Under the pieces are notes generated by a model, which searched no databases, was not told the origin of the DNA, and was given only the letters and a program-made list of their open reading frames with translations. This document shows, in pieces, positions 1 to 10,080 of a stretch of 64,000 nucleotides of DNA; the stretch's first letter is position 1; the number at the start of each line of letters is the position of its first letter. Made by a program: the position numbers and the translations under genes. Source of the stretch: Siphonodentalium dalli (lineage: Eukaryota; Mollusca; Scaphopoda; Gadilida; Siphonodentaliidae); the NCBI GenBank assembly GCA_032622095.1, contig CP136065.1, forward strand, positions 27,099,141 through 27,163,140. Direction: 5' to 3'.

Positions 1-9
1 TTTTATATA

Positions 10-901
10 GGGTAATGTTGCCTGGGAAGCACCAATTTCTGAACAGCATTACTCCCCGTCGACGTACCCAATCCGTCGCATTATGCCCCATACACGGGGG
101 TACAATGCGACACATTTGACATTACAACATCAGCATATACCGAACCAAATAAATGCAAGACGGTCTGCAGTTTCTTTTCTTTTGTGGATTGAAAGAATGT
201 ATAATCGTTATTTAAAGTCATAGCAGCAGACCAATGAGACATTTTATTGATTTATATGGCGGGTAAACTATTACCATACAGTTTTGATTTCAGGAAAATG
301 GCCGGGGTAGGGTTAACAATAATTATTTATCTATATCATGTTTTAATGTTTGGGAATGATCGAATATGTTTTTTTATTTCTTTTCTTTTGAAATAAGGTT
401 ACGATAAGATTTATTTTTCCAGGTTTGATTTGCGATATGCCTAATCATATTTTTTTCTCGTACTGGTTGTACCCGAGTGTCGCATTATGCCCCACAACCA
501 GACAACCTGTCTGTCCCCCAAATATGAGTGAATGTGAATAACCGATGTACATAGAACTGATCAACTTACTATATAACTCGTCTTACTTTACCAAAATACG
601 CATGTAGCTTTGGTGGTAGTGGTAAGATGTTCTCGTTTTAACATGTAGGCCTACAAGACCTTATAAACCATTCAAAAAGGGGGGGGGGGTCACCAAATGT
701 GGGTACCCCTACCCCGGCGTTTCGCATACGTGAGATTAAACAGTCATAATGATGTCGGTCCAATTGGGATGTTCACTTCTATGATTGGTCTTACTAAAAT
801 AATAAATGTGCGATTCAACTTCAGTCATGGAAAAATCATATGACCTGATAACGACCGTCTGTCGCATTATGCCCCGCGTCGCATTATGCCCCACATTACC
901 C
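10..901. mobile_element. TA-flanked non-autonomous DNA transposon with GGGTAATGT termini
   Basis: The left end reads GGGTAATGT (10-18) and the right end is its inverted copy ACATTACCC (893-901). Both are flanked by TA (8-9 and 902-903), the expected target duplication for a Tc1/mariner-like or other TA-targeting element. Four copies of the 15-mer GTCGCATTATGCCCC lie at 75-89, 479-493, 861-875 and 878-892, all in the same orientation. No transposase frame is visible. The family assignment beyond TA-targeting is inference. Confidence 0.6.
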
Positions 902-1498
902 TACCCGGTATGATCTCGAGAACATTCAGATATTTTAACCTGAAAAATTGCATAAATCCTAACACCTAGTGGTCTAACTCTAGACAAATGCACACGGCTG
1001 GTGAAATTTGAATAAACAAGTTCAATATCAAATTAAGTTAGAGGATAACGTTTTATGTTCATCACAGTTGTGGTCATTAAAATAATTGCCACGGCAGAGA
1101 GTGGTTAATGTAAAGCGTGGTAGTTGTCAATGGCGACGTGTTGGTCCTGATGTCATATCAATGCCTGCGCAACAGAGAATAGTTCGGGGAAGAATTTTGT
1201 GCTATCTTATTTTGTTTCACCAATATATTTCTCGACTGTTATTGCTAATCAATACTAGCTGGATTTTTATGAATATATGGCTGAGTTCTGTGATATTTTC
1301 ATGACATAATTCACTTCTACATATCTCCAGTGCGTATGAATATTAAAGTTTACCACAGGAAGTGAAGGACGCTTGAAGCGAATGACAGCCGCCGAGATGA
1401 AGTAAAACTTTTGAAATAACTCTGATCGCGATTTCTGAATGTGTTTTGGAGTTATGTTTTAATCAAAAATTGTGTGAAGTTTAGAACAAATTACAATC
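902..1498 (+). promoter_or_regulatory. Upstream/5' UTR region of the QRICH2-like gene
   Basis: This is unique-looking sequence between the transposon ending at 901 and the first codon at 1499. No TATA box stands out. An RFX X-box match lies at 1123-1137. An in-frame TGA at 1475-1477 closes the frame upstream of the ATG and supports the chosen start. The transcription start cannot be located from sequence; a non-coding first exon is possible. Confidence 0.4.
1123..1137 (+). promoter_or_regulatory. X-box (RFX-factor binding site) candidate
   Basis: GTTGTC-AAT-GGCGAC fits the X-box pattern RYYNYY, 1-3 bases, RRNRAC in every constrained position and is an imperfect inverted repeat. RFX factors binding X-boxes control many cilium and flagellum genes in animals. 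The site lies 362 bp upstream of the start of a predicted sperm-flagellar gene. A second, poorer match lies nearby at about 1085-1098. Function is inferred from motif and context only. Confidence 0.45.
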
Positions 1499-1981
1499 AT
1501 GCCTGCTGTAGTTTCTTTGCCAAATATGGTAGATTTGGCGCTTGGGACGCCTGAAGTAGGTGCTGTAAACTTCAATGTTTTACACACACTTCTCCACACG
1601 ATGATTCAGAAGCTGAACATCACCGACGTGAAAGGAGAAATAAATGATACCGATCGTGATTTACTACAGAGGGTTGGATCTAAACAACGCGTCGGTACCG
1701 GTTCTACCACTGCTGATAGTGGGATAGCTGAAGATTCGAGTGTTGATGACGGGTCTAGTGAAAAAACTGCATTGGCAAAGCGAACAGCTCCATATCATCA
1801 ACTTGAAATACAAGTTCAGAAAATTGCACATCAACTTGATGAGCTAAATGCACTGCCAACAAACAATGATCTCATGCAACGAATAGCATCGAAAGGTGAT
1901 GGCGAGAAACCGCTGTCAGATATGTGGCAATACATGCAATTGAAGAAGCGCGTAGATGCAAATGAAGATGGTGTTGGAAAG
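1499..1981 (+). CDS. QRICH2: QRICH2-like protein, exon 1 (residues 1-161)
   Basis: This first coding exon encodes the N-terminus of a QRICH2 (DUF4795-family) homologue; in mammals QRICH2 is a sperm-flagellum protein. It starts at ATG 1499 after an in-frame TGA at 1475-1477. Residues about 5-45 form a hydrophobic helical block with LALGTPEVGAVNF followed by HTLLHTM, which I recognise from QRICH2-like and C16orf96-like proteins. An acidic, Ser-rich linker follows (about 60-95). A helical stretch comes next, and the exon ends with the conserved DMWQYMQLKKRVDANEDGVG. The donor AAG|GTATTT follows codon 161 (phase 0); without splicing the frame stops two codons later. The next exon is nearly 20 kb away. 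Assignment rests on recognised motifs, not on a search. Confidence 0.8.
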
Positions 1982-2321
1982 GTATTTTAAACTTTAAAAA
2001 CTAAATTTTATTCAATTTAAAATTTTATATGTTCGTTTAAAATTAATCATTTAATGTTATAATTTATATTTAAAAAAAAACATCCTTTTTGGGATTTCGA
2101 ATGCGGGGTTTTGCTGAATCTGGGAGAAATTGGGGGTTATCCATATTGCTGTGGCAATCTGGCAGTTTCACGGACAATCTATGAAACAACAGCTCTGGTG
2201 CACATGTATTATGATGTAACAATTAATCCACCCTCGATGATGTTTTTGAAAAAAAATTGCGATATGAAATAATAAATGAAAATATTTTTGGCAAGCTGCA
2301 GCTCAAAACCTGGGAGTGAAC
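1982..2321. other. Start of intron 1, nothing recognised
   Basis: AT-rich sequence with no coding potential, inverted repeat or RNA gene that I can identify. Confidence 0.5.
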
Positions 2322-2485
2322 GGTATCTAGCTAACTGGGACCTTGGCTAACTGGGACCTTGGCTAACTGGGACCTTGGCTAACTGGGACCCTCAAGTCTG
2401 GCTAACCTTGGATAACTCATAACTGGGACCTTTTGGCTAACTGGGACCTTGGCTGACTGGGACCATGACTAACTGGGACCTTCAG
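2322..2485 (+). repeat. 16-bp minisatellite (GGCTAACTGGGACCTT)n
   Basis: About eight imperfect tandem copies of GGCTAACTGGGACCTT, with some units extended (near 2400-2430). The reverse-complement array of the same unit lies at 6325-6445, so the two form an inverted pair about 4 kb apart. Confidence 0.85.
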
Positions 2486-2792
2486 ATGTATTATTAATAA
2501 TTTCATTAAAATCAAATTTTATTAAGTAATAAAGGTTAAAAACAAATGAAATGTTAACATTTTAAAACAATAACATATTTATTTGAACAAAGAACATCAC
2601 ATTGACAATTATACATACCGGTATAGAAAAAATACAAATGGTTCAAATGAGGATTGTATAACAAGCCATGAGCCTATTGCTTTTATAAAAATACTTTCCT
2701 CTAGAAATGTTACCCCGAGTGTCAATACAGACAGCTACAGGGTAAAGAGGACGGGAATTTGAATATTGTTCGTGTTTTCAAATAAATGTTGG

Positions 2793-4203
2793 GAAGTTAG
2801 TTGGGCGATTTTCACAAAAAGGGTCTAAATAACGGTAAAGACATGTCCTGGTCAGTATCAACAAAATACTTCATCTGGGGAAGAGGCAATTATTCTGTCC
2901 TTATAGCCGTTCAGGATTAGGTTCAGGGGCAAATTGTTCGTTAAATTGATCTTTAGTTCTTCTCTGTCATAAATGGTCAAGTGTGTCTGAAATGTCCACT
3001 CCGTTATACCATTTTCTCGGTATACACCAAGGAAGCGATTCTCTCATTCTGTAGAATTTAAGCAAGTGGCTAAATGGAGCGCACAGAATATTCAAGCAAG
3101 AACTGAGTTAATAATCTTGAATATTTCACCGGCATAGGCCAACATTTATGACATTGGCATTTGTGACAATACTGTGTCATGATTTTTTTCATTGATTGTC
3201 TTTACCGTTATTAGTGAAATATCAGTGGCGAGTATGACCAATTCACTTGATAATTTCTTGAATATTCTCATTCAATACAATCACAATCTAGGGCCTTCTT
3301 ATTAAGTCCTTCAAAACATTTGTGTTTCTGAAAACTTATTGGAGAAAATTCGGTCAGACTCAAAGAGCCTGAGTTCTGTCACACTAATTATGTGTCCACT
3401 CTGTTATAGCCCTGAATTTATTAAAACAAAAATTTCTGGACAAATTCTATAGGTGGTTACAACTGCTCTCAGAGTGTTATAAGTTTCTCAGTTGGATAAG
3501 ACCACCCTTTACACTATATGTGAGAAAAACTAAGTTATGTGTCTTTACTGTTATATCAATTGGTCTTTACCGCTATAACGGTAGAGACATGAAAATAACG
3601 TTAAAGATTTCAAAGTTAGTCTAGTACGTCTTATATAACGTAAACGGTGTGAATCCGAGTTCCATTGTCATAAATGTCATCATCCAAAACATATTAAACA
3701 ATGATACTAAGTTCTTTATCTAAAATTAACTTGAAACTTATATCCACTCTATTGTGTCTCTACCGTTAATACGTAATATTCATGTCTTCACCATTATGTC
3801 ATTACCATTATAAGTATAACGGTATAGACAACTGAACAAATTTTCAATCCCATGTCATTCAAAACTAAAGAGACATAAGAGAATGACAGTTGGGATGTTT
3901 ATGATAGCAAATCAGAGCAATACTACGGAGCTTTAAATTCCAATATTAATTAAGGGATTCTGCATATTCAATACATCATATGTCTTTACCGTTATGTGGT
4001 AACGGTATGGACAAATGTCAAAAATTTTAAGTTGGTGTCGAAAATAAACTAGGAGATCCCAAGCTTTGCTGGTTTATATATGGAAACTGGTCAAGAAAAG
4101 CTTCATGGTGGGGCATCCCAAATAGAAATATTTTGTGGTCATGAAAGTGACAAATGTCTTTACCGTTATTAGCCCCTTTCTGTGAAAATGACCCAGTTAA
4201 GCG
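2793..4203. mobile_element. Inverted-repeat element carrying dispersed GTCTTTACCGTTAT motifs
   Basis: The ends are inverted copies of about 50 bp: TTGGGCGATTTTCACAAAAA plus ATAACGGTAAAGACAT on the left (about 2797-2845), matched by the reverse complement at about 4150-4203. Between them the motif GTCTTTACCGTTAT and its reverse complement recur with variations (around 3200, 3540, 3565, 3585, 3755, 3785, 3825, 3985, 4005), often as close inverted pairs. No transposase frame is present. The target duplication is unclear (TTAG/TTAA at the borders). Probably a non-autonomous DNA transposon with many transposase-site-like motifs. Confidence 0.6.
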
Positions 4204-6324
4204 AATGCAGGGATGAGAAAGATGGAGGTATGATAGAAGGGAGAATATAATGAAATAGATAGGAAAGATAATGAAGTAGGTAGGAAAGAAGTGTGATAAA
4301 TGGTGTACATGTATACAATAATGTCTCAGTCATAATCAAAATTTTACATTATGGTTTTAAATCATGCTGTAATGTCCAATATAGAAACGGAATTAGACAC
4401 ACAGCACATTCTCTGAGAAGCTGACTGGTTGAGACCTCTTTGGCGCTGTATTGGTCCCATAGATCTTGCCCTGCATTACATTTGTGTGCTTCCTCTGTCA
4501 ACGTCACTGCTAATCAACTTTCGTCCCCCCCCCCCCCTCTGGGTGCAGAAACGTGGCGAGAGGGGGGTGTCTCACCCCCCTCCAACTTTGGTCAAAACAT
4601 GATGCTATATACATCGGAAAGAGAGACATCTTATGGTCATAATGGTGTATAATAATCTAACTTTCATGTTAAATTACGCATAGAATATTCCGGTTGATTG
4701 TCACCAACATCGCTGTTTTTTCTGTTTGTTTACTTAACTGAAAGCCGAACTCAGGTTCCGAAGAACTTCGGCATTGTCCGGTGTTTGTTCTGAGTATTCT
4801 AGTTTCCGTTTCTATATATAGCGCGGGGTTTTCCGAACAAAATAGCGAAACCCGATCGCCGCAAAGTCCAGTTTCCAATGTGCTTTGAGAACAATTCCCG
4901 CACTAAAAACTTAATCACATAATGGAGGATCAGAAAGGTAGTTTTGTTGACAATTTTCGCAAGCAACTTGTCAAAATTGGAGCAAATTAGAACTCTTGTG
5001 TCTGACTTGCCATGCGTGTGATTTTCATCCATGTGTATTTTGACTTTTGTGTTGATAAAATAATCGGAGAACCGAATCACACAGTTTCAAAATATAGTTC
5101 TTCCGTTTTAGTGGGACTTTTCAAACTTAAGGTTAAAAATTTATACAAATTTTGTTTGATTTTTTGTGTGCTTAACAAGAGCAGTATATTGCTCTGTTCG
5201 CTTAGTATATATCTTAATTTCGCTGAAGTCCACCAAATGTGGGAAATGTAGCACCATATTATTTATTCTAATGGTCGTTGTGTTTACACTGGTTTAAACT
5301 TTGAGAGGGTTGTAATTCCCCGTAATTTATTTAATGTATTACATTTATATCTTCAATGTTTAATTAATCTATTTATTTTTTATTTATTGACACACATAAT
5401 TACGATTACAATGGAGAATTCATCGTAATTTGCGTCAGGTCAGTCGAAAATCTACGGAATATTTTCAACGGAAAATGCCGAACACAGTTCGCGAGGTCAA
5501 CTGAGTTCGCATACTTTAAAAAATTTGTAAACATTGCGGTAAATGTCTCTTTTCGCATTAAATTACCGCTTTCAATTCACAACTGATGTGGGTTTCAGAT
5601 CAAATAGCATGTCTTCTGCGGAAAATATCCGTTTATTGTCGCAATGGTGATATTTTATTTCATATAATTGTGGTTTTATTTGAGCGGGTCACAAACGCTT
5701 AAGTCGTGTCATAAGAATGCATGGGCCTGGAACTCGGACTAAAGACCGGCACCTCCATCCCAATATCTTAGCCGGTTTTAGTACGAGAAGACTTGGACTA
5801 CATCACGCACTGTCTTTAGGGAATTTCTGTAAAAATTGTTGTTGTTTCCCCGCGAGAATTTAAACATGGCTTTATACCGAGTTATGTATAAAATATAAAA
5901 ATTTCACGTCCTCACTGTTAATTTTATAAACATTTGCTGGAAATTCCCCCCCTGCAATATTATTTGGGTCTGCCTGTTTATTAATTTTCAATGAAAGTTC
6001 CCCCCTGCACTATTATTTGGGTCTGCACGTTTATTTGGAGCCTGAGAGTAATATCTTAGCATAATAGCCATCACTTTATTGACTTGATTAACAATAAATA
6101 TTCATAGAAATATATAAGTGGATACAAATAAGAAATAAAAATATCTGTGAACTTCAGTTTTATAGAGGTTATATATAACATTGACAAAATAATTAAAAAA
6201 AAATTATTAAGTCAGGTTAAAACAAATCTAAAACATTTTGAAGCAATAACATAAACAAAACAAACAATAACAATGAATTTAATGTTCTATTCTACTAATA
6301 TATGTAATAAATATAAGTTATATA
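4204..6324. other. Intron 1 stretch, no gene recognised
   Basis: Intronic sequence with a homopolymer C-run near 4526 and a short direct duplication at about 5945-6040 (CCCCCCTGCA followed by TATTATTTGGGTCTGC, twice). Short open frames here are not supported by splice context or recognisable motifs. Confidence 0.4.
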
Positions 6325-6445
6325 ACCAACGTCCCAGTTAGCCAAAGGTCCCAGTTAGCCACGTTCCCAGTTGGTCATGGTCCCAGTTAGCCAAGGTCCC
6401 AGTTAGCCGAAGGTCCCAGTTAGCCAAGGTCCCAGTTAGCTCCTG
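6325..6445 (-). repeat. 16-bp minisatellite, inverted partner of 2322-2485
   Basis: About seven copies of AAGGTCCCAGTTAGCC, the reverse complement of the unit at 2322-2485. The two arrays may be subterminal repeats of one roughly 4-kb element, but the sequence outside them does not match as terminal inverted repeats. Confidence 0.8.
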
Positions 6446-7587
6446 GATTGTGACTATCGAGATTGGAGAAATAAATTACATCATATTCCAATTTAAGAAA
6501 CACTGCACTTTCATATCCATTCACCCTTTGCTGTGGCCCAGTTTATTATAACTAGTTTGTCCTTTATTGATGGACTGTTTTCCGTTATAGTATGCCTGAG
6601 GCTGACAATATTAAAAAGATGATGTATCTCTTCCTTTAACTTTTTGTGTAGATTCAGGCTGATTCAGGGGTGTAAAATAATATTTTTGAGTCAGAAATCA
6701 GTCAACATGAGCTTCTGGTGTAAACAATATTTATTCCCAATACAAAACAAGATGAACATTTTACAAAAATGCTAATGGATGAGTATGGGTGATTGGAAAG
6801 GGATGAGACAACAAGCCTATTGTGGCTTTTTTGTAAGTCCTCTCCCAGATCGCTTAAATTTTCCGAACTACATAGGGCCGTTCGGGCGTGTCAGACGGGA
6901 ATTATGAGCTTCTGTGACTAGAAAATAATTTTTCTTTACAATTACTACTAGTAGTATCTTCTGTGAACTGAGACAGAAAATGCACACGGCTTTTTTGTTA
7001 GAATATTAAAAATTTTGTCATTACAACATTTTTGATTGGGAATCTATGATCTACTGATATCTATATATACCGGTAACTCTTTGAAGGGAAATATGGCAGA
7101 TTTTTCCCCTGTGTGCAGCTGTGGTGTGTGTTTTATATTAATTGAACTGTGTCATGAAAAAGGAATTTCAGAGAATTGTTTTGTCATTGGAAATGCTGCC
7201 TGGAGGAGATAAACCAGAATTTGTCTATGGGTTCAGCAATGTTTGTTATGGTATACCTAACCGACCATTGCTCTCATCATGCCAGCCAACATTTCATTTA
7301 TCAAATATAATGTTTCACGGTGTTCATGAAACACCTTCACAATATACCTGAAGGCAGACAGGTAATGAAAGTCATGAATGGAATCTTAAGAGTGTAACAT
7401 TGGGTGCTGCCTATTTACCAGTTCTTTGATGGATGTAAAGCCGATCAGTGTGCCGCATTCAATACCATACTTCATGTCATGCAGTCTCTTTCAATACATT
7501 CAATTAAATTATTTTTGTGGAGAAGGGCGTGTAGCAATGTCGGCTTTATGTCGTAGTACTGGTGTATTACTTATGGTCTACCCCTGT
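6446..7587. other. Intron 1 stretch, no feature recognised
   Basis: No exon, inverted repeat or RNA gene that I can support. A 69-codon frame near 7142 shows no recognisable motif. Confidence 0.4.
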
Positions 7588-7802
7588 ACAGTAATGCTCT
7601 AATTAATCGACCTCTTAACCAAAGCAGAATTATGGGTAACTTTTCAGGATTTAGTCGGAAATATGGCTTGTTGCCATTCATCGGAAAGCTCTCGGGGAGA
7701 GCTTTCCGATGAATGGCAACAAGCCATATTTCCAACTAAATCCTGAAAAGTTACCCATAATTCTGCTTTGGTTAAGAGGTCGATTAATTAGAGCATTACT
7801 GT
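7588..7802. mobile_element. Family D palindromic MITE (copy D1)
   Basis: A nearly perfect 215-bp palindrome starting ACAGTAATGC and ending GCATTACTGT, with TA on each side of CAGTAATG...CATTACTG. The centre is near 7690-7700 in the paired GAAAGCTCTC / GAGAGCTTTC. The TA target and CAGT end fit a Tc1/mariner/pogo-type MITE. Other copies: D2 15002-15193, D3 16693-16852, D4 29393-29977, and a remnant at about 10045-10075. Confidence 0.85.
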
Positions 7803-8025
7803 AGCTCCTACTGTTGGATAGTTGAACAAGTGTCTCACTATTTGCAGGTTTTGGTTATTCCATACAGGACACCTGGATAGATAGATCAGGTCAATGAAAC
7901 AAAATATGTGGGTGGGGCTTACCTACATGTACCTGTAGTGACAGGTGGTAACCCTATTTTAACCCCCCTACCATAAAGTTTTTTTTCGTAGTTTTCAAGA
8001 ATGTTTTTTGAAATTATTCTTTATT

Positions 8026-8293
8026 CCCTTTCATGACGGGAGCTGCACTGGTGCAGCATTAAAGGCCCTGTGCCAATGCATTATCTTATATATACGAGTC
8101 TCCCATAAGGAGCCTCGCATATATAAGAGAACGCACTGGCTTCTAAGGTGAATATAAATATTGTTAGGCCAATACATTCTCTGATATATGCAAGCCTTTG
8201 CCCTATGGACGACTCGCAATGTCTCGCATATATAAGAGAATGCATTGGCACAGGGTTTTCGCAAAATTTCAGGAAGCTGCAGTCATGAAAGGG
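8026..8293. mobile_element. Family C TTAA-type MITE (copy C1)
   Basis: The termini are CCCTTTCATGACGGGAGC and the inverted TCATGAAAGGG. It contains two imperfect hairpins of the CCAATGCATTCTCTTATATA type with the C-type loop (TCTCCCATA...GGAGCC). The flanking TTAA is degraded in this copy. Confidence 0.75.
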
Positions 8294-8441
8294 TTGAAAA
8301 AAAAAAATTCAGGTTTAACAAAAAAACACTTTTCAATGTCTCAGAATGCTGTACGTGTACTAGGTTGATTTCTCAAAGTATTGAGTTTATTATAGTTGAT
8401 ATAAAAAACAGTCATATTTAATCTTAGCTCTATCTTGCAGA

Positions 8442-8976
8442 CAGACCTGTTTAATCTCCCGGATCAATAATTACTATAAGCACCCAAACATGACGTGTTA
8501 GTAAATAAATGCACATGCTATATATACTGGGGTTGGGTTTATTTCCGCAATAAATCATTCTAGTTTACTAGTTCTGGTGTTAAATTTAGAAATGACAGTG
8601 AAAAAGTTTTTGATATGACTCCAATTGATTCGTGGGCCGAAGAATTTTCTTGGTTTTAAATGTTACCTGTATAACGCTATACCGGTACATTGATACTATG
8701 AAATAAATAATCAAAGAAAAAATATATTATTTTTTTTATTTGAATAAATACATTCAAATGTGATCAGAAATGTGAATTTACAATAATTCATCCTTTGAAA
8801 AGTGAAGATTAATTACATTTAACTACTTTAAAATCAATACCCACCATTTTTGAAAGGAAGAAATAGTGAAAATGTGACCTTTTGGCTGCATTTGTAATCT
8901 CCCTGACAAGACCCAAATCTCCCTGACTGAAGGAGCAGAATCTCCCTGACAGATTTTTAGGCATTAAACAGGTCTG
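8442..8976. mobile_element. hAT-type non-autonomous transposon with exact 8-bp TSD
   Basis: Terminal inverted repeats CAGACCTGTTTAAT (8442-8455) and ATTAAACAGGTCTG (8963-8976) are flanked by the exact 8-bp duplication CTTGCAGA (8434-8441 and 8977-8984). An 8-bp duplication with a CAG-type terminus is the hallmark of hAT elements. The 535-bp interior has no transposase. TCTCCCTGAC recurs three times near the right end (about 8900-8950). Confidence 0.88.
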
Positions 8977-8984
8977 CTTGCAGA

Positions 8985-9476
8985 TACTATAATATATTAT
9001 TAGACATGAAAAGCAATAATAATATGTTGAAATAAAAATAAAAATTGAAACTTAACACAAGCATTACCATAACCATGATTTGTTATAACTTTAACCCAAA
9101 CCAGACATCTAATTTTCATTGGCCTTATGTACAGGCATGAATACATAAATATGTTCACCAGAAATTCTGGTATAAACTGCCCCAAGCTTTCATTACTAAC
9201 ATTAGGCTGTCCAATTCTTAGTAGTCGATATGTGATTTTATGGTAAATCAATTTGATGACCATCAGCGGTATCAGACACATTTCAATCATAGGTGTGAGG
9301 TTCATGTTGACAATATTGAGCCGCGCCCGAGTGAAGTATTGACATAACGCAAATTCAAATGGAATGTGCAATAATATCATTGTATTGTCGACTGTAAACA
9401 ATGATAAAAGGTCACACCCACGTTTGTTGAAGCAGTAAGATTTATTAGACCATTATCTGCCAAACAAAAAATCTTA
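8985..9476. other. Intron 1 stretch, nothing supported
   Basis: AT-rich intronic sequence. A 133-codon minus-strand frame (9000-9401) is hydrophobic and low in complexity, with no recognisable domain. I do not call it a gene. Confidence 0.4.
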
Positions 9477-9480
9477 TTAA

Positions 9481-9872
9481 CCCTTTACCCAACAAACCGG
9501 CCAAAACCGGCCAAATAAAGCTTCAACAGCCTAAAATATCTTCGGTCTGTCTCAATAGAACCATACAAATATGGATATCATTGGATCCGGCTGATTGACC
9601 ACATTGTGATGGTTACAGTTATGCCCTGTGCCAATGCATTCTCTTATATATGCGAGTCGACCATAGGTCGCCTCGCATATATAAGAGAATGCATTGGCCT
9701 AAAAAAAATCTGTTTTTAACACTTTTTATCATTTTTTCTTACATTCTTTAACAATTTTATAATTTTTAATGTGTTAAGCCAATGCATTCTCTTATATATG
9801 CGAGGCGACCTATGGTCGACTCGCATATATAAGAGAATGCATTGGCACAGGGCCCTTCTGTTGGGTAAAGGG
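9481..9872 (+). mobile_element. Family A TTAA-type MITE (copy A1, full length)
   Basis: The termini CCCTTTACCCAACA and TGTTGGGTAAAGGG are flanked by TTAA (9477-9480 and 9873-9876). The CCCTTT start plus TTAA duplication is the piggyBac-type signature. Left arm: CCGGCCAAAACCGGCC direct repeats, then a 130-bp unique part. Two copies of the CCAATGCATTCTCTTATATA hairpin follow (about 9634-9698 and 9778-9846), in opposite loop orientation, separated by a T-rich spacer. No transposase. Confidence 0.9.
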
Positions 9873-10019
9873 TTAATATTATCCAAAAGTTATTTTCACA
9901 TATGTACATGTGTATGTCTCTTATACAGTACCTTAGCTACTGGTAAAATATACAGTAATTGTACATGTACATGTACCATACTACTGGTACTGCTTGACCA
10001 TGGTTGACTGGCAGCATAA

Positions 10020-10080
10020 CTGCGGCCATTACCTGCCTTCAACCTTGTTAAAGGGGTCGATTAATTAGAGCATACATGTA
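10020..10080. mobile_element. Family D remnant
   Basis: GTTAAAGGGGTCGATTAATT followed by AGAGCAT matches the right terminal part of family D (compare 7770-7798), with the rest missing. Confidence 0.5.

Noticed and set aside
9000-9401. 133-codon minus-strand frame
   Set aside because: Hydrophobic, AT-rich, no known motif, no splice or promoter context; length is within chance for this composition.
9771-10007. Repeated small frames starting at hairpins (also near 21417, 29690, 39202, 40189, 55942)
   Set aside because: All are translations of the family A/B/C hairpin; they recur only because the MITE recurs.
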